Part shown: piece after piece, positions 1 through 9,982 of the stretch
Layout of the letters: each line of letters begins with the position of its first letter
How positions within the stretch are numbered: position 1 is the stretch's first letter
Program-made: the position numbers and the translations under genes
The notes under the pieces: generated by a model
What the model saw: the letters and a program-made list of their open reading frames with translations, nothing else
What the model was told of the DNA's origin: nothing
The model's database searches: none
Source of the DNA: Dermatemys mawii
Lineage: Eukaryota; Chordata; Testudines; Dermatemydidae
Length of the DNA: 64,000 nucleotides
Direction: 5' to 3'
Assembly (NCBI GenBank): GCA_007922305.1
Contig: ML677351.1
Span: 12,384,493-12,448,492, forward strand

Positions 1-38
1 ATTAACCTTAAACATTTTTTCGGTTTGTGTGTTTTATT

Positions 39-57
39 CCCCCCCCCCCCCCCCCCC
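39..57. repeat. poly-C homopolymer (19 C)
   Basis: Uninterrupted run of 19 cytosines read directly. The length may be affected by sequencing or assembly error. Confidence 0.95.
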
Positions 58-1624
58 GCATATTCAGTGATAATGTAATAAAAGAGAGAGCTCTGTCTTT
101 CTTGGAAGTTAGAGAGTTAACTCAATAGCCATTCATTGCTTAGTTAAAATTAATGGGAAAAGTCTGGTTTCTTGGTAATTATTATGCAGAGTTTCACGCT
201 AATATTTTGGAGCATATAAAATTAATCCTTGGTATTTAGATGTTAACATGTAAATAGAACTATCACGCCAGACATGAGAAAAAGTGATTGGGCAAACAAA
301 GGTTCTCAGATGTCAGTAAGTAATCTACATAATGGTCCCAGGGCCAGCGTGGCAAGCCCTCTTACTTACAAGTGTTAATAAATGAAAACAAATGTTTTAA
401 ATAAAACGACTGTTTATCTGTGGAAGTTAAATCTGGAGCTGAGATCTGAAGTAAAAAAAGGTTTCATTTGCAGTATGTTACATGAACATTGATTATGAAA
501 CACACACTAAAAATATTTATAAAGTTAAAAGGTTCTCAGGTGTCAGGCTTCCAGGCTACTAGGCTGACCAACCAGAATCCTCCACCACAGGATCCTGTGA
601 CATATTAATGGCAGACTCTGCTAAAAGTGGTGATGTGGCTTGTTCTGAGGCAGGATTTTCACTCAGTCACTGATAAACATTTACACTAGGATATAATTTA
701 TGGAAGTGGCAATGGAGAAATGGGCTCAGTGACTCATCATCTTGGCCTTATCTTCTTGTAGACCTTTTTCCATTTATTTTTCTTCAGTCTCGAGAATTCA
801 AGGTAAGAGCTTCTCTGGAGTGACTCCAGGACTTTTTGGAAGAACTGACCACTAGAGCAAGCCAAAATTTGGATTTTGAAAAAGTTTCTATTCTGTTTCA
901 GAATGAAAACTGGAAATTTCTAAATTTCCTCCTGAAGGGAAATTTAAAAAATCATTCTGGGAAAACTGAACAGTTTTGGCTTGTTCCCAAAATGAAATAG
1001 AGCAGCTGGCTGCCGCGACTCCCGGGAACTCCTTCCTAGAGCTTTTGAATTCAAGGAAGCCTGGCAGTCCTGCACTGTGGAGTGGGTACCCGAGAAGCCC
1101 TGAGAGTTCTGTCTTGAGTCAGGCTCCCAGCTGTACAGAAGGGAGCACAAAAGCCCTCAGAATCCTGGTTCAAACTGGGGTTTCCAGGAGTTTGGAGCTC
1201 CTTGCCATGGAGCAGAAAGCCTACATGCCTTGAGAACATAGTCTCAAGCTGGGGCCTCCATGGTGGTAGGTTTTCTGCCACAAATAGGGGACTGGGAATT
1301 GAATCCCAGTTAGACCCAAAGCTTTCAATCTCACAGCTCCACAGCACTGATATGAATGGCAACCTAAAAGCCAAGGACTCTCAAAGCATTGGCTCCCTAA
1401 CAGCCTACCAGGAAACCAGGCCGGTTTCTGTCTGCACCCTGCTTGTGATTCACTGAAAGTTTACTTACCCTGAGCCATTCTCATGAAACATTTCAGATTC
1501 AGTGGATTGGCATTTTCCTATAGAATTGAGTTTTCTTAGATAATTTCCAATCAGCTCTACTCAGCCTCTTCTCCAGCCTTTCAGTCTCTCTAGTAGCCAC
1601 TTTTCTTCAGTCACCTCAGACTTA
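58..1624. other. non-coding stretch, no gene seen
   Basis: No exon or recognised gene. From about 850 to 1450 the DNA is richer in GC than its surroundings and begins with the homopurine/homopyrimidine GAAATTT-type text that is typical of an old interspersed repeat. I could not fix its ends or family. The small ORFs here overlap on both strands and look like chance. Confidence 0.5.
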
Positions 1625-1775
1625 GGGCCTGATTCTCCATTATCCTGCAGCATGCAAGGCCATTTGCACCAGTGTTAAATGGGTACAAAATGCTCTCAGA
1701 TCAGAGCAATGGTTTACACCCACTTTGCTGTGGTGCACATGACTGTCCTCAGTGCAGGACCAAGAGAATCAGACC
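1625..1775. repeat. short fold-back MITE (GGGCCTGATTCTC ends)
   Basis: The left end GGGCCTGATTCTC is matched in inverted orientation by GAGAATCAGACC at the right end, about 150 bp away. No coding capacity. It resembles the other GGCCTGAT/GGCCCAGAT fold-back pieces in this window (for example 28100-28214 and 61034-61121). I could not identify a target duplication. Confidence 0.6.
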
Positions 1776-2519
1776 TTTCAATTGATGCTTGTGACATCTG
1801 AAATTGGAAAGGCACAAAAATATTAAATAGCTGTGAGGACCTCACTGGGCAAAGGTCATCTCAAAATGGAGTCAAGAATCCTTTCTCCAACAAATGTCCT
1901 CTGGAAACTCTGCTTCCCCCCAAAACAAAATAGAATGATGCTTCTAACCCACCCGCACTCTTTATCTCAGAACTTTACACTGCCTCAAATCACACAAATT
2001 TAAAACCCTTATTACTGTTGTTACTGAAAGTGTTCCCACTCAGTGTTAACAGTGAAAATTCTGAAGATGATCAGCAAAGCAGAAGCAAAGACATGTGTTT
2101 GCCTTTCACTGTTCTTTCATAATATGTAGCCTCACAGATGCTACAAAAAATGGCTTGTTTCTTTACATTTAAAATCTCAGGTCTTCCTAGCCATATCTTT
2201 ACATGGGGGGCTCCCTGCAAGGAAGAAAAGCTGCAGCCCATGTTTCAAGCTTGTGTGGCATTATTCAGCACTCACATGGATATTCAGTGTAACCCCCAGT
2301 GGAATGAAAAGTTTAGGTTTGGTTTTATACATCATAATGGAACAGGAAGAGGCAGAATTTTATTTTTTAATTCATCCCATTTACCTTTAAACCATGTATT
2401 TTTAGTACTTAGGAGCAGCAGAGAGGATTTAAATGAGAGTGTGTGTTCAGAGGCAGAATCTGATGGCTACTCCACTGATCTCCCCACAAACATATCGTCC
2501 TTGGCCCACGGCATTCATA
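1776..2519. other. non-coding stretch, nothing recognised
   Basis: A 141-codon open frame covers 2138-2563 on the plus strand, but it has no recognisable motif and runs into the end of the neighbouring transposon copy. I see no gene here. Confidence 0.45.
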
Positions 2520-2861
2520 ACACTGGTCTACAATTTTTTAGAAGTCGTCTGCTTCAGAGATAAAATGCGATATTTATTATGTATTTTGATGTGCTGAATT
2601 CAAATATGACAAAACAACTGATTGGCTACTGTTTCTAAGATATTTCAGTTTTTACATTTTATGTCTATGTATATTGTGTAGATAGTAGAGTTTTAATCAT
2701 CAATTGTAAACCTAGGTCTTTTCATGTGTTTGTGGTTGCTTTACATGATAATATTTTACCTGTCCTGTTTATGTAACACTTTAAAAATCAGCAAAAGGGT
2801 TATATAAATAAAATGTATTATGAAACAAAAGGCAAAATATTATTATGTACATAGTTTAGTC

Positions 2862-3730
2862 CTATTCAGTGTCTACTCGGTGCTTCTTGGCTTGTCTCTT
2901 GTATTCATTAAATGGAGCATCTCTTGTCACTGTCCAGCAATAGTCTGCAAGTATTGATGGGTTCCATTTGCCCTGATAGCGTTTCTCCATTGTTGCAAGG
3001 TCCTGGTGAAATCGCTCACCGTGCTCGTTGCTCACTGCTCCGCAGTTCGGTGGAAAAAAATCTAGATGAGAGTGCAAAAAATGTATCTTTAGTGACATGT
3101 TGCAAGCAAGGCTTTTGTATGCCTTGAGGAGGTTTTCCACCAACAACCTGTAGTTGTCTGCCTTGTTGTTTCTGAGAAAATGTATTGCCACTGACTGGAA
3201 GGCTTTCCATGCCGTCTTTTCCTTGCCATGCAGTGCATGGTCAAATGCATCATCTCGAAGAAGTTCACGAATCTGAGGACCAACAAAGACACCTTCCTTT
3301 ATCTTAGCTTCACTTAACCTTGGAAATCACTTAACCAAGGAAATTTTCCGTGGGGTATTGGGCGTATAGCTGATGGAATGTTTGGATAATGCACAGTCCA
3401 CTTTTTCTTCTTTGACACATCTTTCCCAACTGGAGGCACCAAGCAGAAGTAACAATTGCTGGTATGATCTGTTGGCTCTCTCCAAATCATTGGCACTACA
3501 AAAGGCATAGATTTCCTTTTCCTGTTCAACCACTGGCGAAGATTTGTTGCACAAGTGTTGCAGCATATGTGTGGGGCCCACCTCTTGTGCTGATCTCCAA
3601 TTTTGCAGCCAAAATAAAGGTGATAGGCTTTCTTAACCATAGTGGTTATACTGCGCTTTTGTGATGCAAAAGTCACTTCACCACAAACATAACAGAAGTT
3701 ATCTGCACTGTTCATACAAGTATGAGGCAT
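2862..3730 (-). pseudogene. transposon-encoded protein, N- and C-terminal parts, centre deleted
   Basis: Two reading-frame pieces of an uncharacterised transposon-borne protein family known from turtles, fish, arthropods and Hydra (recognised, not searched). The N-terminal piece (start codon at 3730, stop near 3314, 138 residues) has paired cysteines: C13/C16, C42, C57/C60 and C93/C96. The HICCNTCATNL segment resembles a ZAD-type zinc-binding module. The C-terminal piece (about 3330 down to the TAG at 2862) carries the segment with SLKIHFLHSHLDFF, GERFHQD and MEKRYQGKWN. The two pieces are in different frames and joined at a 17-bp tandem repeat (3310-3343), so the central part of the protein is missing. 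Over the last 109 residues it differs from copy 2 at 11 positions. A function as transposase is inferred, not shown. Confidence 0.8.
3310..3343. repeat. 17-bp tandem repeat at internal deletion junction
   Basis: TCACTTAACCTTGGAAA (3310-3326) is followed directly by TCACTTAACCAAGGAAA (3327-3343), with two mismatches. Copy 2 has only one such unit at the matching place (about 43136-43156). It marks the joint where the N-terminal coding part was fused to the C-terminal part. Confidence 0.85.
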
Positions 3731-3867
3731 CTCTGCTCACTTTGGCTAAACAGAAATGTGTCCCTTTGCAAAATCAAATACTGACAAATAAGAGAGCACG
3801 ACACTATATGATTTCTAGAGCTGATGTAGGGCAATTTGTTCAGCACAGTGATGTAAGCTTCGTTATG

Positions 3868-3949
3868 ATTGCATCATCCATGACTTCTAGGAACAACATG
3901 ATGCAATTCATATCATGTATGATGCAATACCAGCTTCAGATTGCATCAT
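3868..3949 (-). promoter_or_regulatory. four exact ATTGCATCAT motifs upstream of transposon ORF
   Basis: ATTGCATCAT occurs at 3868-3877 and 3940-3949, and its reverse complement ATGATGCAAT at 3898-3907 and 3919-3928: four perfect 10-mers in 82 bp. They lie about 138-219 bp upstream of the minus-strand start codon at 3730. The core TTGCATCA/TGATGCAA is the published C/EBP-ATF composite site (amino-acid response element) of stress-responsive genes. Alternatively these are subterminal binding sites for the element's own zinc-finger protein. The presence is observed; either role is inferred. Confidence 0.6.
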
Positions 3950-4240
3950 TCATTGTTTTGCCTAAAAAGCAAGTACTGTCCAAACCCAGTCATAGATTTA
4001 TTCATAGATCCAGTCAAAGATGTATTTTAGTCATTTCTGGTTTAAATTGAGATCCCTTCCCTTTATAACTCACTTATCTTCCGCCATTCCCATGTCAAGG
4101 GTCGTATATACTGACCCAATAGCATATCTTGAAAACTAGAGCCAATCAACAATTTTAAGCATAATTTTCATTCTCAGTGACCCAGAATTAGTAAAGTTTG
4201 ACTACATTTATTTCAGAAACATTTTGGCTGTAGAGCAGTG

Positions 4241-4305
4241 TAATAATAATAATAATAATAATTAATAATACTTAATACATTATTATTTATTATTACAGTT
4301 TCTTT
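4241..4305. repeat. (TAA)n / (ATT)n microsatellite
   Basis: Pure TAA repeats to about 4270, then a degenerate stretch that ends in ATT-type repeats, giving a partly self-complementary AT tract. Confidence 0.9.
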
Positions 4306-5814
4306 ATATTGCAGTTATGCCTGGGGGGAGCCCCATTCCTGGACCTGAAACCCATCATACAAGACACAGAGCACTCTCTTGCTTCCCTCATCACAGAGCC
4401 CAAGAATGCAGTAGGGCAGACCTCAGAGAAGGGTTTCAGCAGCTGGGAAAAGTAAGCAGTAGGGTGGAAGTAGGTACTAAAGTATTCTTGCAGCTAGGAA
4501 GCAGATGGATTACCTGTACTTATGCTGTGTGGAGAGAAGTTAGAAATGTCTGAGGAAGCATTATGGATTGCTCTGGTTTGGGTCAGAGTGGGAGGCTGTG
4601 CATTTCTGTGTAAAGGTGGACAGCCTGGTATGGAGGTGGACAGAGCTCATCTGAATGAATCTAAATTTTATAGGCTGAAGTTTGCTCTGGTAGTTGCGTG
4701 AATTTTCTGGCCAGGTTTGGGAGGGAGGGCTTGCTTTTGTCTTTTTTTCCAGACTTGATTTGCCTATGTGAAACTGCACGTGTCAGTTCATAGCAGGTGG
4801 AAATAGACTGCTTCTTCAGCTCATGATGGAAGAATCGCCCAACACAGGTTGTTCATGTACATGCTTCAAAAATGGTCCTCCCACTTTTATTCCTTTAAAA
4901 GGATTGGACAGCTTGTATTATTAATGCCTGGTCATTGTTGAAGACTGGGACTGGACACATATTGTGGTATCTATGCCAGAATGAGGAGAATCAATTTTCA
5001 GCTCAAAAGGAAAAGAATTAGTGATGCAATAAGTAATTAAGAACATCTTCTTGTAACCCAGAGAGGAGATAATAAAACCAATTGTGAGTAACAGGATTCT
5101 GCATATTATTAGTACCATGGGCTACGGCAAGCTGTACATTGAAGAACTCGGATGTAAATGAAAAATGATGGCCTTTTTCACAACAGTTGCGTTAGTTAAA
5201 AAACTAACAAGTGGGTTTCCTGAAATAGAAGATGGTATTACTAGCAAAACTTATCATGAACTGGAGCCTGCGTAATAATTTCAAAAGCAATTTGCAAATA
5301 TTTTTATAAATAAAAGCAACAAGTAAGGTTTGTTATTTAAGTGGTAAGGGACAAGTGCATCATATGTTTATTGTTTGAGTATTTGTAAGGTACAAGGTAT
5401 TTGTTGGGGTTTAGTTTAGTTTTGTTTTGTTTTTAAAGTTGCAAACTCCAGAAATTATATGGGGCTTTTGTAGGATTAATTATTCATGAGAAAATGCATA
5501 CTGCATATGTGTTGCTCATTGTTTGCTACTCATTACTCATCATCTTTCTATTTAACACTTTGCCATCCAGTCAAAAATTAAAAACAATACCACATGACTT
5601 GGGTAATCAGTCCTGCACCAGGAGTAGGGAATAGTCAAAGTGAATAGCTCACATGCAACCCACAGGCTAAAAATTGTTTGCATAACCTTCTGGGCAAATA
5701 TTTACAAAGAATGTATTTGTAGAAATTAAGATCAGGTGGTAAATAGCTCTCACAGAGAAGAATGCTTCAAGAATTCAACTGCTCTCATAATGATAACAAT
5801 AATAACTTGTTGTT
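4306..5814. other. non-coding stretch, nothing recognised
   Basis: AT-rich DNA with no gene and no repeat family that I can name. Confidence 0.45.
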
Positions 5815-5905
5815 GTTATGTATTTGTATTGTGTTAACACCCAGAGCCTTAGTCCTGGGCCAGGACCCCCATTGTGGTAGGTGCTGTACAAACACAGAAC
5901 TAAAA
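5815..5905 (+). repeat. ancient SINE-like fragment (GTACAAACACAG type)
   Basis: Reads ATTTGTATTG, then GGCCAGGACCCCCATTG and GCTGTACAAACACAGAAC. The same text recurs in diverged form at 35085-35340, 46341-46495, 55301-55350 (inverted) and 63565-63640. It is an old interspersed repeat common in amniotes; the exact family name is not certain. Confidence 0.65.
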
Positions 5906-6976
5906 TACTATCATAAGACATAGTTTTCCACTAGTGAAAATCTCCATGATCAATGCTGTCATGTACAGCCAGGCAAGATCAGCCTGCCAGGGTGCTATCC
6001 TAACCCATCCTCAACAGAGCATACAGATCCTGTACTTGTGTAGAAATAGATCATGTTTGGGTTTGGGTTTTTTTGGTAACTCAGAAACACTGACAGAAGA
6101 TAAACTCCAGTGTGAGCCTCCTCCCTGAGCATGGCTTTGCATAGCATTTCCCTCCAGAACTTCCATTTTCCTAGTTCCCTCTCTTTAAAGTCCCTGCCAC
6201 CCTGCTCCTTTCTGTCTTCACTGGAAAAGTTGATGAACTGCACAGATGAACCTGCAGAACTGCCAGAACCCGCAGAACCGCCACCGAATCCATGACAGCC
6301 ACTGACTTCCTGCCGGAATGCCGCCGAAGACAGCCTGACTGTGGAACTTCCGCACTTGGGGAGGCAAAACCCTTAGAGCCGCCCCTGCCTGCACCTCATA
6401 ACCTCTATTCCCCCTCTTGTGTAAATAAATAAATAAATGTCTTTGTAATGGCCTTAACTATAACCTATTATTTCAAGGACTCAATTATATTACATCACCC
6501 CACATTTTGTTCATGAGTAATACATGAAACACTTTGAAAATGCATAGGCAGCATTAGACAATAGATCACCAATGAGAACTGCATGAGATCAGTTGAGATT
6601 CTTTCTTTGCATGGAGTTAATTGATTTCCTCCTTTGTTTCCTGTCCTAAGGCATTTTGTTGTGTTGGATGTTAAATAACTGTCATGTGCTACCCCTAAAT
6701 GGTGTCTACATTTTAGTGATGGGCAAAAAGTTTGTAAAATATTTTGCTATCCTTGGAGATGAAAGGCACTAAAAATTGAAATGTATTATTATTGAATAAA
6801 ATTTTCCCATTTTTTTAAACATGGGGCATTAAGACCATTGTAGGTGAATGTTGAAGTTAAATAACAATGATATTGTTTTTACTAGTATGAATATTTTAAT
6901 AGCTTTAGTCTCAGCATTGAATTACTCAGAATTACTAGTCACTTTTGTAAAGCTTTGTCATGAATGTTAATGGACA
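5906..6976. other. non-coding stretch with a (TAAA)n run
   Basis: No gene. A short TAAATAAATAAATAAAT run lies at about 6421-6438, preceded by a GC-richer segment (6240-6410) of unknown origin. Confidence 0.45.
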
Positions 6977-7580
6977 TATAGAATCACAGAACTGAAAGGG
7001 ACCTTGAGAGGTCATCTAATCCAGTCCCCTACACTCATGGCAGGACTAAGTATTATCTAGATCATCTCTGACAGGTGTTTGTCTAACCTGCTCTTAAAAA
7101 TTTCCAATGATGGAGATTCCACAACCTCCCTAAGCAATGTATTCCAGTGCTTAACCACCTTGATAGGAGGTTTTTCCTAATGTCCAAACTAAACCTCCCT
7201 TGCAGCCATTTAAGCCCATTTCCTCTTGTCCTATCCTCAGAAGTTAAGAAGAACAATTCTTTTCCCTCCTCCTTGTAACACCTTTTATGTACTTGAAAAC
7301 TGCTATCATGTCCCCTCTCAGTCTTCTCTTTTCCAGACTAAACAAACCCAGTTTTTTCAATCTTCCCTCATAGGTCATGTTTTCTAGACCTTTAATCATT
7401 TTTATTGCTCTTTTCTGGACCTTCTCCAATCTGTCCACATCTTTCCTGAAATGTGGCACCCAGGACTGGACACAATACTCCAGCTGAATCCTAATCAGCA
7501 CGTAGCAGAGCAGAAGAATTACTTCTTGTGTCTTGCTTACAACACTTCTGCTAATACATCCTAGAATGCTATTTGCTTTA
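6977..7580 (-). mobile_element. CR1 LINE 3' fragment
   Basis: Antisense CR1. It opens with ATAGAATCACAGAA, the reverse complement of a CR1 tail, and continues through GGGACCTTGAGAGGTCATCT, CCAATGATGGAGATTCCACA and the reverse-transcriptase C-terminal coding part. It is 5'-truncated, as is usual for CR1. The right boundary is approximate and runs into an AT-rich TATATA stretch. Confidence 0.93.
7244..7501 (-). pseudogene. CR1 ORF2 C-terminal remnant
   Basis: An 85-residue frame with the CR1 ORF2 end signature: LEYCVQSW, then EKVQKRAIKMIKGLE and LGLFSLEKRRLRGDMI. This is the region just after the reverse-transcriptase domain of LINE CR1. The catalytic part is absent, so nothing functional is encoded. 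Confidence 0.9.
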
Positions 7581-8383
7581 TATATACATATATATTTATA
7601 TTATTGGAGAAATAGCTCCCCTCATATATTAATTTGCATTTCACTACCCAAAATGTTTTTCCTACTTAAAGTTACAGTTTAGGGCCCAATCCTTCCCCCA
7701 GTGACTTACATGAGGTTAGGACTGGACCCATCGTATGTTCTGATTACTAGGTTTTGAGAAATTACAAATATTTTGTTGATGTATTTTTCTCAGATTTACT
7801 ATCTACTGACCTTGCACAAGAGAAGTGGTAATCTAAAGGAAGCAAAACTGTCAGCCGAGGAAGCACTGGCTGAAGAGATCCTCATGCCAAGGCTGTTCTG
7901 CCTCGAAGTAGGCAAAGCACAGGAGTTGAGAGCTCCATGTCTTCCATCAGCCCAGAGGAAACTTTATTTTCTCAAACTTTTTTCGTAAATCATTTCTTCT
8001 CCTAATCTCACTCTCTTTGCTTCTGACATTTCTGACTTTCTCCTCTCCTCACAATTCAGGGTGCCCTGTGGGAGATGCCTAATTGTTACTTCACAAAATG
8101 ACTGACATAAGAAAGCAGGAGAGAGCCTGCTTTCGTGTGAAATGCAATGCCACCTCTCAGACTGTTCAGGGCAGACTGTTCTGCTAAGGAAACGGCTCCT
8201 TGTGAGCCAGAATTAGAAATGTTCGCATCTGGGTCTCAGGATAGGCTCTTTCTTTCTCTTCCCATAACACTATGTTTAAATGGGTCGTTGTGCTGAGTCT
8301 ATAATTAGATATGCTGTCTGCTGGACAAGATGGTGAGTTGCCACAGGGTGGCAAATGTTTTCCTTCTAGAAGTAAAAATATAC
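7581..8383. other. non-coding stretch, nothing certain
   Basis: No gene. Positions 7680-7735 begin GGGCCCAATCCTT and look like a fragment of the fold-back MITE families, but no second arm was found. Confidence 0.4.
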
Positions 8384-9201
8384 TGTAACAGGGTCAGGCC
8401 AGATAGCTAAGGAAGACTGATAGAAGGCAGATATATTAGTCCCCAGTTAAGCAGGTCCCCTTTCCCTGGGTAAGGTAACAAGGACAGTTCCAGAACAAGC
8501 AGGAACTTGCTGGAACCAAGTAAGGCAGGCAGACTAATTAGGACACCTGGAGCCAATTAAGAAGCTGCTAAAATCAATTAGGACAGGCTGGCTAATCAAG
8601 GCACCTAGGTTTAAAAAAGATCTCATTTCAGTCAGTGAGGGGCACGCGCAAGGAGCTGAGAGCAAGAGGCACTAGGAGCTGAGAATGGGAAAGCTTACTG
8701 CTGGAGGACTGACGAGTACAAGCGTTATCAGAGACCAGGAGGAAGGTCCCGTGGTGAGGATAAATAAGCTGTTGGGAGGAGGCCGTAGGGAAGTAGCCCA
8801 GTTAGTTGTAGCTGTCAGGCAGCTGTTACAGGAGGCACTCTAGACAGCTGCAATGCACAGGGCTCTGGGCTGGAACCCGGAGTAGAGGGCAGGCCCAGGT
8901 TCCCCCGAAACCTCCCAACTCTTTATCAGACACAGAAGGCGCTGACCTGGACTGTGGGTTCCACCAGAGAGGAAGGTCTCTGGTCTATTCCCCGACCCAC
9001 TAGGTAGATCAGCAGGGACTGTGGGGATTGTTCTTCTACTTTTCCCCATGCTGGTCAGTAATGAGGTTAGCTGAGTGAATGGCAGATTTGAGCCATGAAA
9101 GTGGCCAAACTGAGGGCTGTCATGAATCTCTGAGGTGAGCAAATCTGCCAATAAATGCTACCAAGACCCACCAAGGCAGAGGAGGAACTTTGTCACAATA
9201 C
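8380..9201 (+). mobile_element. LTR-like element, probable solo LTR, with 4-bp target duplication
   Basis: An 814-bp unit (8384-9197) begins TGTAACAGGG and ends TTTGTCACA, that is 5'-TG...CA-3', flanked by ATAC at 8380-8383 and 9198-9201. There is a TATA-like TTTAAAAAAG near 8611 and an AATAAA at about 9151, both in plus orientation. The sequence matches a repeat I recognise as common in turtle genomes. It has no coding capacity and no internal retroelement region beside it, so a solo LTR is the simplest reading. A non-autonomous element with imperfect TGTNACA termini is an alternative. Confidence 0.65.
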
Positions 9202-9711
9202 CTTCCCTCTCAGTTCAGCTTTACAAGAATTTATCAGATCCAAAAGGAAAAAAAAAACTATCCAAAAGCCAGTTCCTACATGTAATGATTTGAAGCATTA
9301 ATGATTCCTAAAAAATGATCAATTCTTGTTTCAGGTACCCAAAATCAATTTGACAGTTGGTACAGAGGCCAAGGAAACAATGATTGTAGCCAAGGGTGAT
9401 TTTTGATATAAGGAAGAAGTAACAAAAATGAATTCTTTCCTTAGTGTAATTATGATGCTGTGGTCAATTCTCTTCACATCTCATCTTCTTCAGTTTATTT
9501 GACAAGAACCATTTTTGCAAGGTGCAAGGAACTAAAAATCAGTTCCCTTTGCTCACCGGCAAAAGGTCACAAGTGCTTCTCAGTGAGCTTTCCATGACTT
9601 CTCTCTTGGTTGCTGATGCCTCCCTGGATAACAGTCACATTTTGTCTGGAACTATGGCAGCCAACACAATTCCCAGAAGGTACCTTTAGTTGACCACATG
9701 GAAAGCTGATT
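9202..9711. other. non-coding stretch, nothing recognised
   Basis: No gene or named repeat. Confidence 0.45.
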
Positions 9712-9982
9712 CTTAGGCAAAACATCAGAGAGAGAGCCGTGTTAGTCTGGAATTGCAGAAGTGACAAAGAGACCTGTGGCACCTTAAGCCTAACTAAAGT
9801 ATTAGAGCATACACTTTTGTGGGCTAATACCCACTTCGTCGGATGCAAGCAGTGGAAGACAAGACAAGTGATTTTCACTGCTTGCATCCGACAAAGTGGG
9901 TATTAGCCCACGAAAGCTTATGCTCCAATACTTTAGTTAGGCTTTAAGGTGCCACAGGACTCTTTGTCACTTAGGCAAAACA
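9712..9982. mobile_element. inverted-duplicated SINE-like element with 13-bp target duplication
   Basis: The direct repeat CTTAGGCAAAACA flanks the insertion exactly (9712-9724 and 9970-9982). Inside, an arm at 9761-9855 and its reverse complement at 9875-9970 share about 92% identity (roughly seven substitutions and one gap), separated by a loop of about 20 bp. A further 36 bp (9725-9760, containing CCGTGTTAGTCTG) occurs only on the left. The unit text (GTGGCACCTTA, GTGGGCTAATACCCACTT, TCGGATGCAAGC) belongs to an interspersed repeat common in turtles. A 13-bp duplication fits target-primed retrotransposition rather than a cut-and-paste element. Confidence 0.85.

Larger units (their letters stand above)
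2520..4030 (-). mobile_element. internally deleted DNA-transposon copy (copy 1)
   Basis: An old DNA-transposon copy lying on the minus strand. Its 3' side (2520-2861) and the coding part up to about 3343 match the second copy at 42989-43949 at high identity. The shared homology stops at ACACTGGTCTAC (2520 onward), which is probably the element's terminus. The 5' side, absent from the other copy, contains the start of the reading frame (3730) and four ATTGCATCAT motifs at 3868-3949. The right boundary is not defined; 4030 is only where recognisable material fades. The middle of the gene is deleted. The superfamily is undetermined. Confidence 0.75.

Noticed and set aside
2138..2563. 141-codon ORF on the plus strand
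   Set aside because: No recognisable motif, no flanking gene signals, and its end runs through the transposon terminus at 2520.
9567..9887. 106-codon minus-strand ORF
   Set aside because: Runs through the inverted-duplicated SINE-like insertion; not a gene.
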